From G963422565 sp963422565 (GTDB lineage: Bacteria > Pseudomonadota > Alphaproteobacteria > MPNO01), in contig OY730228.1 of the NCBI GenBank assembly GCA_963422565.1, positions 1,302,001 to 1,366,000 on the forward strand: a DNA stretch of 64,000 nucleotides, in the 5' to 3' direction. The notes under the pieces were generated by a model. That model ran no database searches, was not told the origin of the DNA, and saw nothing but the letters and a program-made list of their open reading frames with translations. Each line of letters opens with the position of its first letter. Positions within the stretch are counted from its first letter, which is position 1. Below are positions 1-8,654 of this stretch, in pieces. Made by a program: the position numbers and the translations under genes.

Positions 1-92
1 TGTTCCGAACCAGGACACAGGCTTGCAGCAAGGCCGTGGCCGACAATATGCTTGCTCGGCCAACCCGATCCCGAGCGCCGAGCAGCATTGCC

Positions 93-1403
93 ATGGACAC
101 TCTGGCGGAAACCGAACTCACCTACATGACCGGCTTCGGGAACGAATTCGCCACCGAAGCGATCCCCGGCGTCCTGCCGCACGGCCGGAATTCGCCGCAA
201 CGGGTCCGTCACGGCCTCTATGCGGAACAGTTGAGCAGGACGGCGTTCACCGCGCCGCGCGGCGAAAACCTGCGCTGCTGGGTCTACCGAATCCGGCCCT
301 CGGTCAAACAGGGCCGGCCCGCACGTATCGACAAGGGGCTGCTTCGGACCGCGCCGGTCGTCGAAGCCGACTGCCCGCCGATCCAGCTCCGCTGGGACCC
401 GCTCCCCATGCCGGGCGAGGCGGCCGACTTCGTCGACGGGCTCGCGACCATGGCGACGGCGGGAGATCCGGCGGCGCAGACCGGCATGGCTGTTCATATC
501 TACCGCGCCAACCGGTCGATGGAGGACCGCTTCTTCGCCAATTCGGACGGCGACATGCTGATCGTCCCCGAGTCGGGACGGATGGTCCTGCTCACCGAGC
601 TCGGCGCGGTCTCGCTCGCCCCCTGGGAGATCGGCCTTGTCCCGCGCGGCATTCGAATGCGCGTCGTCCTGCCCGACGGCACGGCGCGCGGCTATGTCTG
701 CGAGAATTACGGTCCGGCGTTCCGGTTGCCCGAGCGTGGCCCTATCGGCGCCAACGGGCTGGCGAATTCCCGAGATTTCGAAACTCCCGAAGCGCGCTAC
801 GAAGACCGGGAGGGCGGCTTCGAGGTCGTCACCAAGTTCCTGGGCGAGATATGGTCCGCCCCGATCGGCCATTCGCCGCTGGACGTGGTCGCATGGCACG
901 GGAATCTGGCACCCTGCAAGTACCATCTCGGCAGGTTCAACGCGATGGGCACGGTCACCTTCGACCACCCGGACCCGTCGATCAACACCGTGCTCACCGC
1001 GCCCTCGGACCGGCCGGGGACGGCGAATGTGGACTTCGTGATCTTTCCGCCGCGCTGGCTGGTCGCCGACGACACGTTCCGGCCGCCCTGGTTCCATCGC
1101 AACGTGATGAGCGAGTTCATGGGTCTGGTCGCGGGCAGCTACGACGCCAAAGCCGAGGGGTTCGTCCCCGGCGGGTCCAGCCTGCACAACGCCTTCGTCC
1201 CGCACGGCCCGGATGCCGACGCCTATGCCAGCGCGGTCGAGGGCGAGCTCGCCCCGCGATTTCTCGGAGAGACGATGGCGTTCATGTTCGAGACCCGCCA
1301 TGTCTGCCGGCCGACGCGGTTCGCGATGGAAACGCCGGCCCGACAGCGCGACTACCCCGACTGCTGGCAGGGCCTTGCCCGAAATTTCGGCCCGCCGCGC
1401 TGA
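93..1403 (+). CDS. hmgA: Homogentisate 1,2-dioxygenase
   Basis: Opens the ring of homogentisate to maleylacetoacetate with O2 and Fe(II) in tyrosine and phenylalanine breakdown; a cytosolic enzyme. The 436-residue product has the normal family length. It starts MDTLAETELTYMTGFGNEF, and the YMTGFGNEF block is the conserved N-terminus of bacterial HmgA. Iron-ligand segments are visible: WFHRNVMSEFMG (His and Glu) and later SLHNAFVPHGPD (His). The frame is open back to 36, but the ATG at 93 places the conserved block at the usual distance. No maleylacetoacetate isomerase or fumarylacetoacetase gene follows, so the rest of the pathway must lie elsewhere. It stands alone and converges on msrB. Confidence 0.95.
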   Translation: MDTLAETELTYMTGFGNEFATEAIPGVLPHGRNSPQRVRHGLYAEQLSRTAFTAPRGENLRCWVYRIRPSVKQGRPARIDKGLLRTAPVVEADCPPIQLRWDPLPMPGEAADFVDGLATMATAGDPAAQTGMAVHIYRANRSMEDRFFANSDGDMLIVPESGRMVLLTELGAVSLAPWEIGLVPRGIRMRVVLPDGTARGYVCENYGPAFRLPERGPIGANGLANSRDFETPEARYEDREGGFEVVTKFLGEIWSAPIGHSPLDVVAWHGNLAPCKYHLGRFNAMGTVTFDHPDPSINTVLTAPSDRPGTANVDFVIFPPRWLVADDTFRPPWFHRNVMSEFMGLVAGSYDAKAEGFVPGGSSLHNAFVPHGPDADAYASAVEGELAPRFLGETMAFMFETRHVCRPTRFAMETPARQRDYPDCWQGLARNFGPPR

Positions 1404-1406
1404 GGG

Positions 1407-1829
1407 CTATCCGTCCGTCGCCCGATCGAGATCGAGGACCACCGAGTTGATGCAGTAGCGCTGCCCGGTCGGCATCGGGCCGTCGGGAAAGACATGCCCG
1501 AGATGAGCATTGCAGCGCGCGCAGTGTACCTCGGTCCGAGCCATGAACAACAAGCTACGGTCGACGCTGGTCTCGACGGCGGCGCCGTCGATCGGCTGGT
1601 AGAAGCTCGGCCAGCCCGTGCCCGAGTCGAACTTGGCTTTCGAATCGAACAGCGCCCGGCCGCAGCACACGCAGCGATAGGTACCCGCATCCTTGCAATT
1701 GTCGTATTCACCGCTGAACGGGCGCTCGGTCCCGTGGCGGCGGGCGACCCCATATTGCTCGGGCGTGAGCCGAGCCTTCCATTCGGCATCCGTCCTTGTC
1801 ACCTTGTCGGGCTTGCCGCTTTCGGCCAT
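1407..1829 (-). CDS. msrB: Peptide methionine-(R)-S-oxide reductase
   Basis: Reduces methionine-R-sulfoxide in proteins using thioredoxin, as oxidative-damage repair in the cytosol. The 140-residue protein has the two zinc-binding pairs (CVCC near residue 53 and CARC near 103), the SGTGWPSF block and the catalytic-Cys block QRYCINSVVL near the C-terminus. The ATG at 1829 gives the usual short MsrB. It lies 4 nt after the stop of the MBL-fold gene, so the two are probably cotranscribed. No signal peptide is seen. The 3' end converges on hmgA with a gap of 3 nt. Confidence 0.95.
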   Translation of the reverse strand: MAESGKPDKVTRTDAEWKARLTPEQYGVARRHGTERPFSGEYDNCKDAGTYRCVCCGRALFDSKAKFDSGTGWPSFYQPIDGAAVETSVDRSLLFMARTEVHCARCNAHLGHVFPDGPMPTGQRYCINSVVLDLDRATDG

Positions 1830-1833
1830 CGCG

Positions 1834-2559
1834 TCACAACTCCCCGGCGTTCCTTGCCATGAGCGCACCGAGCGCCCGCAGCTCCCCGGCGCCGTCGCCC
1901 CGGTGGCTCGACCCGTGCATGCAGGCGAGCGTCGTCGGCTCCAGGGCGGCGAGGCGATCGAGAATCGGCTGCGTCTGGCGGGTGAAGGGAACCGATTGGG
2001 ACATCGGCCCCTCTTGCTGCCGCTCCAGATAGACGGCCGCGCGCCCGACCAGATCGCCGTCGCAGAGCGGCGCGACATCGCCGTTATGGCCGAACAGGTC
2101 CGAGCAGAACAGCGTCCGCTCCGTCTCCTCGAAGAGCAGGCTCGCATCCCAGCCATGCGGGACATGTTTGGTCTCCAACAGGCGAAAGACCCGACGGCCG
2201 GTCTCGAGACGCTCGTCCTCGCCGAGCACGCGCGGCGATCGGCATGCGTAATCGCCGACGCTGGTCCGCGCGCCGACGAAGCTGCACAGCGGCACCGCGT
2301 CGGGGGCCAGCCGCAGCCAGGCGTTCAACGAACCGCATTCGTCGGACTCGAAATGGCTGAAGCCGACCCAACGCAGGCGTGAAGGATCGAGGACGCGCGC
2401 GACCGCCTCGCGGACATCGTCGAAGAAACCGCGCAGGTTGGTGTGGTAGAGAAGCGGCTCCTCGTCCCTGACCAGGAAGCTGCAGAACTGGAAATCGGCC
2501 GCCTCGTTGTAGGCGCAGAGGCGGAAGATGTCCGGCGCTATCTCGTCGACCCGCGCCAC
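1834..2559 (-). CDS. MBL-fold (flavodiiron/ODP-like) protein
   Basis: A 241-residue metallo-beta-lactamase-fold protein of the oxygen-binding di-iron type. The metal motif reads SHFESDECGSLNAWL near residue 88, close to the H-x-E-x-D pattern of flavodiiron proteins, and is followed by an Asp in FCSDLFGHNGD and a late His in ACMHGSSHRG. It has no flavodoxin domain. The GTG start at 2559 is preceded by GAGGT that overlaps the stop codon of the aldolase-like gene upstream. This suggests coupling in an aldolase-MBL-msrB operon. The family is linked to O2, NO or peroxide reduction, but the substrate here cannot be told. Confidence 0.75.
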   Translation of the reverse strand: MARVDEIAPDIFRLCAYNEAADFQFCSFLVRDEEPLLYHTNLRGFFDDVREAVARVLDPSRLRWVGFSHFESDECGSLNAWLRLAPDAVPLCSFVGARTSVGDYACRSPRVLGEDERLETGRRVFRLLETKHVPHGWDASLLFEETERTLFCSDLFGHNGDVAPLCDGDLVGRAAVYLERQQEGPMSQSVPFTRQTQPILDRLAALEPTTLACMHGSSHRGDGAGELRALGALMARNAGEL

Positions 2560-2568
2560 CGCACGACC

Positions 2569-3357
2569 TCAGACGCGCCAGGACGTATCGACGGCGTCGA
2601 GCCGACGGACCAGGGCCGGCCATTCGCGGCGCCCCATCGGTGAAGCCGCGAGATCGAACTGCCGGGCGGTGTAGCGGCAGACTTCTTCGGTCAGGGTCCG
2701 CACCCGCCCACCCGCCGCCATCAGCTTGAGCTGGGCATTGCAGACCTTCTCGAGAAAGAACATAAGGGTGAAGGCCTCGCCAACCGTCCTCCCCACCGTC
2801 AACAGACCGTGATTGCGGAGTATGAGAGCGAAGTTTCCGCCGAGATTGGCGACCATGCGGGCGCGCTCGTCCAGATTGAAGGCAATGCCCTCGAAATCAT
2901 GGTAGCCGACATTGTCATGGAAGATCAGCGAGTCCTGGTTGACGAACATCAACCCGTCCTCGAGACAGGACACCGCCATGCCCGCCTCGGTATGGGTGTG
3001 GATCACGCAGTTGACGTCGGGGCGCGTGGCGTGGATCGCGCTGTGAATGACGTATCCGGCCTGGTTGATCTCGTAAGGGCTGTCGTCGAGGATCGCCCCG
3101 TCGATGTCGACCTTGACCAGATTCGAGGCGGTGACCTCGTCGTAGCGCAGCCCGAACGGGTTGAGCAGAAACCGCTCGGCGCCGTCCTCGGGCGGCAGCC
3201 GAGCCGATATATGGTTGTAGATCAGCGTCGTCGCCCACCCGTACATGTCCGCCAGGCGATATGCCGCGGCGAGCTCCACACGCGTATTCCATTCTTCGTT
3301 GCCGACCCGCTCCCTGAGCGGCAGCTCCGTTATCGGTTGGACGACGCTCGCGTTCAT
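2569..3357 (-). CDS. Class II aldolase/adducin family protein
   Basis: A 262-residue cytosolic protein of the class II (zinc) aldolase/adducin family. The metal-binding HTHTEAG motif is near residue 128 and a second His is in LRNHGLLTVG near residue 180. The N-terminus carries the family's YNHISARLP block. Members include fuculose-phosphate aldolase and decarboxylating enzymes, but the sequence does not show a substrate. The ATG at 3357 has GGAGGCGGAG just upstream. It is probably the first gene of a minus-strand operon with the MBL-fold protein and msrB. Confidence 0.85.
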   Translation of the reverse strand: MNASVVQPITELPLRERVGNEEWNTRVELAAAYRLADMYGWATTLIYNHISARLPPEDGAERFLLNPFGLRYDEVTASNLVKVDIDGAILDDSPYEINQAGYVIHSAIHATRPDVNCVIHTHTEAGMAVSCLEDGLMFVNQDSLIFHDNVGYHDFEGIAFNLDERARMVANLGGNFALILRNHGLLTVGRTVGEAFTLMFFLEKVCNAQLKLMAAGGRVRTLTEEVCRYTARQFDLAASPMGRREWPALVRRLDAVDTSWRV

Positions 3358-3450
3358 CTCCGCCTCCGATCCGGCTCCGCATCCGATACCGAAGCCAGTA
3401 TAGCATGCCGGCCGATGGTCATCTCGACGCCGGCCCCAGCGCCGGTCTGA

Positions 3451-3714
3451 TTCCGCCGGAGAATCGTCTCGCTAGCGGAATTCAGCTACTATTTTTCGCT
3501 GACCGGCAACCGTGGCGGCCTCTTCTCGATCGACTGCATCTTCGGGCTGCGCCCCGAAGGGTCGGAGGGTGTGAACGATCTGAAGGATGCGATGCGCGGC
3601 CTCGTACAGCGCCACACGGAGATGTACGACCGCGTCTTCGAGGAAATCGTGGCTGGCAAGAAAGGGCCGACCATGACCGACACAGCATACACGATGAGCG
3701 CGGGCTATCTATAG
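3451..3714 (+). pseudogene. Unrecognised degraded gene fragment
   Basis: An open frame of 87 codons that runs from stop to stop. It has convincing protein character (from residue 14, YYFSLTGNRGGLFSIDCIF, ending YTMSAGYL) but no plausible start codon before internal Met codons. It looks like the 3' end of a gene that lost its 5' part. The family is not recognised. Downstream, a +1-shifted frame stays protein-like for some distance, which fits decay by frameshift. It lies in a gene-poor stretch between the aldolase cluster and the Rieske operon. Confidence 0.4.
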
Positions 3715-4224
3715 CTACCGGGGTGAGATCCCGCGGCTGGACGCCAAGGGCGTCGGAAACAGGCTGGTGGCGATATTCGGTGCGGATGCAAGGGGCTTGC
3801 CCGGCGGCGATTCCGCCAGGGCCAGTTGTCGCGTCTCGATCCAATGCTCGGCCAAAAAGGACGGAAGCACCCTCCGCGACGCGACGGTAAGGACGAAATA
3901 TGAAATGGATCACATTTTGAACGTGTGTTTCTTCCGTTTCATCCAAGGTCTTCCGGGGATCGAGGTCTCCGCCTCGGCGCGTCGGGACATGAAGTCGCTG
4001 GACGATACCCTGGCCGCCGGTTGGGAGCGCGAGAAGCGCGACCATTACACGGCGATGGTAACGCATCGGTAGGACGGCCGTTTCGCGCGTTCGACCCACG
4101 GTTCCTCTCGAGAGGACGAAGCGGAACCCGGTCCGTCGACGCCTCGGTCGATAACAGGGGGTTTGCCCGGCCGTCGGGGCGGTGCGATCATCCGGCACAT
4201 CGCGAGATGTCGAGGAAATCGCCC
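3715..4224 (+). other. Gene-poor stretch upstream of the Rieske operon
   Basis: About 510 bp without a gene I can support. A 101-codon plus frame (3767-4072) and several minus frames are open, but none shows a recognisable motif, and composition is more AT-rich near 3890-3940. The frame ending at 4072 may continue the remnant at 3451-3714 after a frameshift. The promoter of the Rieske oxygenase genes must lie here, but I see no clear -35/-10 pair. Confidence 0.35.
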
Positions 4225-5547
4225 ATGATCGACGGCAGGACAGCGGATCTGCGCTCCCTGATCCAGCCAGGACGGGTTCACCGCAAGCTCTACACCGACC
4301 CCGAAATCTTCGAGCGCGAGCTCGAGAAGATATTCGGGCGCTGCTGGATATATGTCGGCCATGAGAGCCAGGTGGCGAAGCCCGGCGACTTCTACGCTAC
4401 GAGAATCGGGCGCCAGCCCGTCCTCCTGGTCCGTCACAAGGACGGATCGGTCCATGTGCTCCACAACCGCTGCGCGCATCGGGGGGCTCGGGTCGTCGGC
4501 CTCGAACGGGGCCATGCCGAGGCCTTCGTCTGCTGCTATCACGGCTGGACCTACGACACGGACGGGCGCCTTGTCTCGGTCCCGCTCGAACACGGCTATC
4601 CGGACCATTTCCGGAAGGACGGCGCCGTTCGCGGGCTGGCGCCCGCGGCGCGGGTCGCGAGCTATCGCGGCTTCGTGTTCGCGAGCCTCGCCGAGGACGG
4701 GCCGGATCTCGCCGACTTCCTCGGCCACATGACGACCTCGTTCGACGACATGATCGACCGCGCGCCGGACGGCACGATCGCCGTCGCCGGCGGCGTGCTC
4801 AAGCACGGCTATGACGGCAATTGGAAGCTCTATCTCGAAAATCTGTGCGACGCCGCGCATCCGCTGTTCGTCCACGACTCGTCGATCGCGGCAGCGCGGG
4901 TCCAGGACGACGACGCGCATTCCGACGGGGCCGGCGAGATCGCGGTGCGGCAGATGCGTCAGAACGGCGCGTCCTACGAATTCTGGGAGAACCGGGTCGG
5001 CATCTGGACCTATCCCAACGGCCACAGCTTCCTCGGAGACTATCACGACGACGCCAGGCTGGTCGCCGCCCGGCGCGATCCGGCCTTCGCCGAATATGTC
5101 GGGCTCCTGGAAAGAAGGTACGGCGCGGCGCGGGCCGGCGAAATCCTCGATGTCGGCCGCTGGAACTCCAGCGTATATCCGAATTGCTCGTTCATGAGCC
5201 AGTTCCGGCAGCTTCGCGTCGTGCACCCGATCTCGGTCGACAGAACCGAGGTCCACACCTTCTGCTTTCGCCTGGGCGGGGCGCCGGAGCCGATGTTCCA
5301 CGACACGGTCCGGTTCGCCAACATCGTCAACGGGGCCGGCTCTCCGGTGCTGACCGACGACCTCGAGACATACGGACGGATCGGCAGCGGACTCGCGAGC
5401 GAAGGGCTCGACTGGATAGAGATCGGTCGCGGCTACGCGTCCGACATGCCCGACGACCATGGCGGGCGGCGGGGGCTCAACGCGACCAGCGAGATCTATA
5501 TCCGCAACATGTTCGACGCGTGGCTCGCGCTGATGACGGCGCCGTGA
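4225..5547 (+). CDS. Rieske ring-hydroxylating oxygenase, alpha subunit
   Basis: Catalytic large subunit of a non-heme iron aromatic-ring hydroxylating dioxygenase (440 residues, normal length). The Rieske [2Fe-2S] ligands are in RCAHRGARV (C-x-H) and, 17 residues on, CCYHGW (C-x2-H). The mononuclear iron motif D-x2-H-x4-H is in LCDAAHPLFVHD. The ATG at 4225 has GAGGAA 7 nt upstream; an alternative ATG at 4207 would add six residues. The stop overlaps the GTG of the beta subunit, so the two are translationally coupled. No ferredoxin or reductase gene is adjacent, so electron transfer must come from elsewhere. The substrate is unknown. Confidence 0.9.
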   Translation: MIDGRTADLRSLIQPGRVHRKLYTDPEIFERELEKIFGRCWIYVGHESQVAKPGDFYATRIGRQPVLLVRHKDGSVHVLHNRCAHRGARVVGLERGHAEAFVCCYHGWTYDTDGRLVSVPLEHGYPDHFRKDGAVRGLAPAARVASYRGFVFASLAEDGPDLADFLGHMTTSFDDMIDRAPDGTIAVAGGVLKHGYDGNWKLYLENLCDAAHPLFVHDSSIAAARVQDDDAHSDGAGEIAVRQMRQNGASYEFWENRVGIWTYPNGHSFLGDYHDDARLVAARRDPAFAEYVGLLERRYGAARAGEILDVGRWNSSVYPNCSFMSQFRQLRVVHPISVDRTEVHTFCFRLGGAPEPMFHDTVRFANIVNGAGSPVLTDDLETYGRIGSGLASEGLDWIEIGRGYASDMPDDHGGRRGLNATSEIYIRNMFDAWLALMTAP

Positions 5548-6014
5548 GCGGGCCGCCGACCGAGATCGAGGCGTTCCTGATCCACGAGGCGCGCCTCCTC
5601 GACGAGGCGCGCTATCGCGCCTGGCTCGACCTGTTCACCGAGGACGCGTGGTACTGGGTGCCGAGCCAGCCCGATCAGACGAGCCCGCTCGATACGGTCT
5701 CGCTGATCTATGACGACCGCAAGCTTCTCGAGACCCGGGTCCGCCGCCTTGCCGATGCCCGCGCGCACGCCCAGCAGCCGCCGTCCCGGACATCCCGGAT
5801 CGTCGCCAACGTCACGCGCGAAGACGACGGCGACGGGATCGCGGTCCGCTCGAAGCTGCAGTTGATCGAATATCGGCGCGAGCGGCAGCGTCTGTTCGGC
5901 GGCACCGTCCATCACGGCCTCGTCGCCGCGCGCGCGACGTTCAAGATCCGCTGGAAACGGGTGGATCTGGTCAACTGCAACGCCACCCTCGACGGCCTGT
6001 CGGTTCCGTTCTGA
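5544..6014 (+). CDS. Ring-hydroxylating dioxygenase, beta subunit
   Basis: Small structural subunit (156 residues) of the same oxygenase, with the NTF2/SnoaL-like fold. Typical family signs are the N-terminal helix IEAFLIHEARLLDEARYRAW, then LFTEDAWYWVP, the middle LIYDDRKLLETRVRRL, and the RTSRIVANV strand. The GTG start at 5544 overlaps the TGA of the alpha gene (GTGA), the usual arrangement for alpha-beta pairs. Together they would form an alpha3beta3 hexamer. The family role is established; the aromatic substrate is not visible. Confidence 0.9.
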   Translation: MSGPPTEIEAFLIHEARLLDEARYRAWLDLFTEDAWYWVPSQPDQTSPLDTVSLIYDDRKLLETRVRRLADARAHAQQPPSRTSRIVANVTREDDGDGIAVRSKLQLIEYRRERQRLFGGTVHHGLVAARATFKIRWKRVDLVNCNATLDGLSVPF

Positions 6015-6017
6015 GCG

Positions 6018-6176
6018 ATGAATCGCCCCGCCCTCTTCGCGGTTCTCCTGCTCGCTGCGGCGTTCCTGCTATGGCAATTCTGGGCGTTTCTCGCGGTGCT
6101 CAAATGGCTGGCCCTGCTCGGCCTCGCGGGGGCGGGCCTCTGTCTGCTCCGGCGGCTCATCCGGCACCGGTCTTGA
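6018..6176 (+). CDS. Small membrane protein (52 residues)
   Basis: A 52-residue protein starting MNRPALFAVLLLAAAFLLW. Nearly all of it is hydrophobic, with one or two membrane segments and a basic tail (RRLIRHRS). It begins 3 nt after the oxygenase beta-subunit stop and its last 20 bases overlap the 3' end of the channel gene on the other strand. I recognise no family. Its placement suggests cotranscription with the oxygenase. It is short enough that its coding status is uncertain. Confidence 0.5.
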   Translation: MNRPALFAVLLLAAAFLLWQFWAFLAVLKWLALLGLAGAGLCLLRRLIRHRS

Positions 6177-7284
6177 TCGCGCCGGCCGCCGCGGCAGCGC
6201 GGCGGATCTTCTCGGGCGTCGGCTCGCAGCCCTCCTTGACGATCGCGTAGACGGCCTCGGCGGTTACCCGATCCCCGGGCCCCGGGTTCGTCACGACCGA
6301 CCGTTCGCCGACGCGCGCATAGGCGATGGCCGTCCCGACGCCGCCTTCGAGCAGCGCCGCGGCGAGCCGCCCCCAGGGGACGTCGTCGATCTCGACATCG
6401 AAACGCATGCACTCGTCGCCGCGGGGCGTGAAGAGGTTCTCGATGATCTCCTCCGATCCCGGCGCCACCAGGGCGCGGACCGTCATCTCGGGGTAGCCGC
6501 GCATCGGCCGGATCACCGCGGACGCCCCCGCCCGGCGCAGCCGGACCCTGTTCCGATCCTCGACGCATTCGACGACGATCGGTGCCGCGGCTCCGAGCTC
6601 CACCAGGCGGTGGACGACATCGAAGGCGCCGCCGTCCGAGACCGCATCGCTCTCATCGGTCGCGAGCAAGACGATGGCAGCCGCATCCCGTGCATCCGCC
6701 GCTTCGAGACGGTCGATCGCGCCGGCCCTCCCGTGGACGTGGACGATGCCGAGCCCGTCGAACGCCGCCGGCAGACCGTCCGGCCAGGCGTCCGACAGGA
6801 TCAGCACCGGACGCGCCGCGCCCCAGCGCGTCTGGCGGAGTTGGCGCACCAGGGTCTCGAAATAGCGTTCCGCCCCCGCCGACGGCGCGTTGACGAACAG
6901 GACATGGTCTTTCAAATGCCACCTCCACCGGCCGCGCTCCCGCAACGTCTTGCGGGTCGCCCGATAGTCGAAATAGTCCCCCACCCCCTTACCGAGCACG
7001 AATATCCCGCCGGCATAGATCAGAACGACCGTGGACCATCGACCGGCCGCACTGGCCGCCGACGAGTCTCCGTATCCGACGGTCGTCGCCGTGGTCGCGG
7101 TCAGCCAGGCGGCGTCGCCCAGGCTGAGCCCCTCGAACAGCATCATCGCCAGGACGTGCAGCGCGCCGATCGCCGCGAGGTAGAGACCGAGCCGGCGCAG
7201 ACCCTGCCGCGCATGGACGAGCTCGGAACGGATCCCGATCGCACGGCGACGGAAGCGCAGGCCCGAGACCAGGAACTGGAACAC
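6157..7284 (-). CDS. Ion channel with TrkA-N (RCK) domain
   Basis: A 375-residue potassium-channel-like protein. Two membrane helices (about residues 32-51 and 84-99) flank a pore loop with the selectivity filter TVGYGD (68-73). A cytosolic Rossmann/TrkA-N-type domain follows (HVLFVNAP to VVECVEDRNRV), and then a TrkA-C-like end. The GTG at 7284 is 16 nt after the DUF2491 stop, and the sequence upstream of it is not protein-like. It is the last gene of the PspA operon. Channel genes of this kind are known in PspA gene neighbourhoods, so a role in membrane-potential homeostasis is inferred. Confidence 0.85.
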   Translation of the reverse strand: MFQFLVSGLRFRRRAIGIRSELVHARQGLRRLGLYLAAIGALHVLAMMLFEGLSLGDAAWLTATTATTVGYGDSSAASAAGRWSTVVLIYAGGIFVLGKGVGDYFDYRATRKTLRERGRWRWHLKDHVLFVNAPSAGAERYFETLVRQLRQTRWGAARPVLILSDAWPDGLPAAFDGLGIVHVHGRAGAIDRLEAADARDAAAIVLLATDESDAVSDGGAFDVVHRLVELGAAAPIVVECVEDRNRVRLRRAGASAVIRPMRGYPEMTVRALVAPGSEEIIENLFTPRGDECMRFDVEIDDVPWGRLAAALLEGGVGTAIAYARVGERSVVTNPGPGDRVTAEAVYAIVKEGCEPTPEKIRRAAAAAGAIKTGAG

Positions 7285-7300
7285 GTGACAGGCGCCCCGC

Positions 7301-7930
7301 TCAGTCGCCGGACCAGATCTCCTCCACTGCAGTCTCCGGCATAAGGGCGCCGACGGCAATGTCGGTGCGCCCGCCGTCGAACACATGGGCCTCCACGGCA
7401 TGGGACCGGCGGTCGGACACCAGGCGGTAGAAGTCGAAGGCGCGGGCGTCGTCGTCGAGCGCGCCGCCGACCGCCTCCGAAGCCGGGTCGACCTCGTGTC
7501 GATAGGCCTCCTGCGCCGCTTCCTGACGGTAGACGGGCGCCGTCCAGCCCTCGAACCCGGCCGGCTCGGCGAGACGGTTCAGAACGACATTGGCCGAGGC
7601 GTCGGGATCGAACAGGCGCGCGAACTCGTCGAGATCGAACAGGCGGGCGACCTCCGGCCGGTCGATCTGCCGGGAGAGCGCGAGATCGCCACGTTCGCCC
7701 CGCCACATTTCGAGGCGCCCGAGTCCGAGCGCCTCGACGGCAAGCACCCGGCGGACGACCCGGCCGAGGTCCAGCGCATGGACGCCCACGACTTGGAGCT
7801 CGGCGTCGGCGAGGCCTTCCGGGGCACCGAAGCCGAGCTTCAGGAACCCGCCGGGGCGGAGATCCCACGGATGCCGCGCCGGAGCCGGCTTCTCCCGTGC
7901 GTGCCGGCCGAACAGCCGGCCCAGCATCAC
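7301..7930 (-). CDS. DUF2491 (YjfK-like) protein
   Basis: A soluble 209-residue protein resembling the E. coli YjfK family, called from context and from blocks such as LKLGFGAPEGLADAELQVVG and the acidic C-terminus ending EEIWSGD. GTG (7930) and ATG (7927) are adjacent start choices, and both overlap the pspA-like stop, so the two genes are translationally coupled. In E. coli the yjf cluster likewise places DUF2170, PspA-like, DUF2491 and DUF350 genes together. The molecular function is unknown. Envelope stress is inferred from its neighbours. Confidence 0.7.
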   Translation of the reverse strand: MMLGRLFGRHAREKPAPARHPWDLRPGGFLKLGFGAPEGLADAELQVVGVHALDLGRVVRRVLAVEALGLGRLEMWRGERGDLALSRQIDRPEVARLFDLDEFARLFDPDASANVVLNRLAEPAGFEGWTAPVYRQEAAQEAYRHEVDPASEAVGGALDDDARAFDFYRLVSDRRSHAVEAHVFDGGRTDIAVGALMPETAVEEIWSGD

Positions 7931-8619
7931 GCGCCCCGCCGGGCGCGGATCCGCTCCAGCACGTCGGATCGGGACTTGCCGGGGCTGACGATACCGGCGT
8001 CGCGCAACCGCTTGTCGAGATCGCCGCCCTCGCCCTCGGCGGCGAGCTGGGAGGCGGCATCCATGCGGTCGGCGCGCTGCTGCTGGCGCTTCCTGATCCT
8101 ACCCAGGGACCGGGTCGCCTGCGACATCGAACTGTCGCTGCTCGAAAACCGGGCGTTCGCCGCCGCGCTCGCCCGCTGCACCCGCTCGGTGGCCTTCACC
8201 ATCCCGATCTGGCGGTTCATGGCGGCGATGTTGCGTTCGGTCGACCTGATGCTGCGCTTGAGTTGGTTGACCCCCGACTCGTACTGGGTCAGGGCCTGTC
8301 GCTGGAGATCGAGCTCCTCCTCGAACTGGGCGATACGGTCGGCGATCTCCCCCGCCAAGGCCTCGTCCCCCTTGTCGAGCGCCGTCACCGCGTAGCCCTC
8401 ATGCTCGCCGATCCGTTTCCGCAGCGTCTCGATCTCGCGCTCGACGCCCCGCCTCTGGGCCATGACGTCGGTGAGATGGGACTTCGCCTGCGCGAGCTCG
8501 CGCTCGGCGTCCCGCATCTCCTGGTCGAGAATGCGCAATGCCTGATGATCGACGACCGCCTCGCCGGCCTCGGTGGCCGCTCCGCGCATCGCCGTGAACA
8601 GCTTGGCCAAGATCGCCAT
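7927..8619 (-). CDS. PspA/IM30 family membrane-remodelling protein
   Basis: A 230-residue, nearly all alpha-helical, charged coiled-coil protein of the PspA/Vipp1 (ESCRT-III-like) family. It has an N-terminal amphipathic segment (MAILAKLFTAMRGAATEAGE), then AVVDHQALRILDQEMRDAER, and long heptad stretches to the C-terminus. Such proteins bind and stabilise stressed inner membrane. The ATG at 8619 has GGAGACGG a few bases upstream. The E. coli counterpart by context is YjfJ. It overlaps the DUF2491 gene downstream and follows the DUF2170 gene by 35 nt. No pspF-like activator is nearby, so regulation differs from the classic psp operon. Confidence 0.9.
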   Translation of the reverse strand: MAILAKLFTAMRGAATEAGEAVVDHQALRILDQEMRDAERELAQAKSHLTDVMAQRRGVEREIETLRKRIGEHEGYAVTALDKGDEALAGEIADRIAQFEEELDLQRQALTQYESGVNQLKRSIRSTERNIAAMNRQIGMVKATERVQRASAAANARFSSSDSSMSQATRSLGRIRKRQQQRADRMDAASQLAAEGEGGDLDKRLRDAGIVSPGKSRSDVLERIRARRGA

Positions 8620-8654
8620 CTTTCCGTCTCCCTCAAGGGCGCTTCGATTCGGCT

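Noticed and set aside
4821..6014. A long open frame overlapping the Rieske alpha gene and running into the beta subunit
   Set aside because: Only the part from the GTG at 5544 is the beta subunit; the upstream part is a shadow of the alpha gene.
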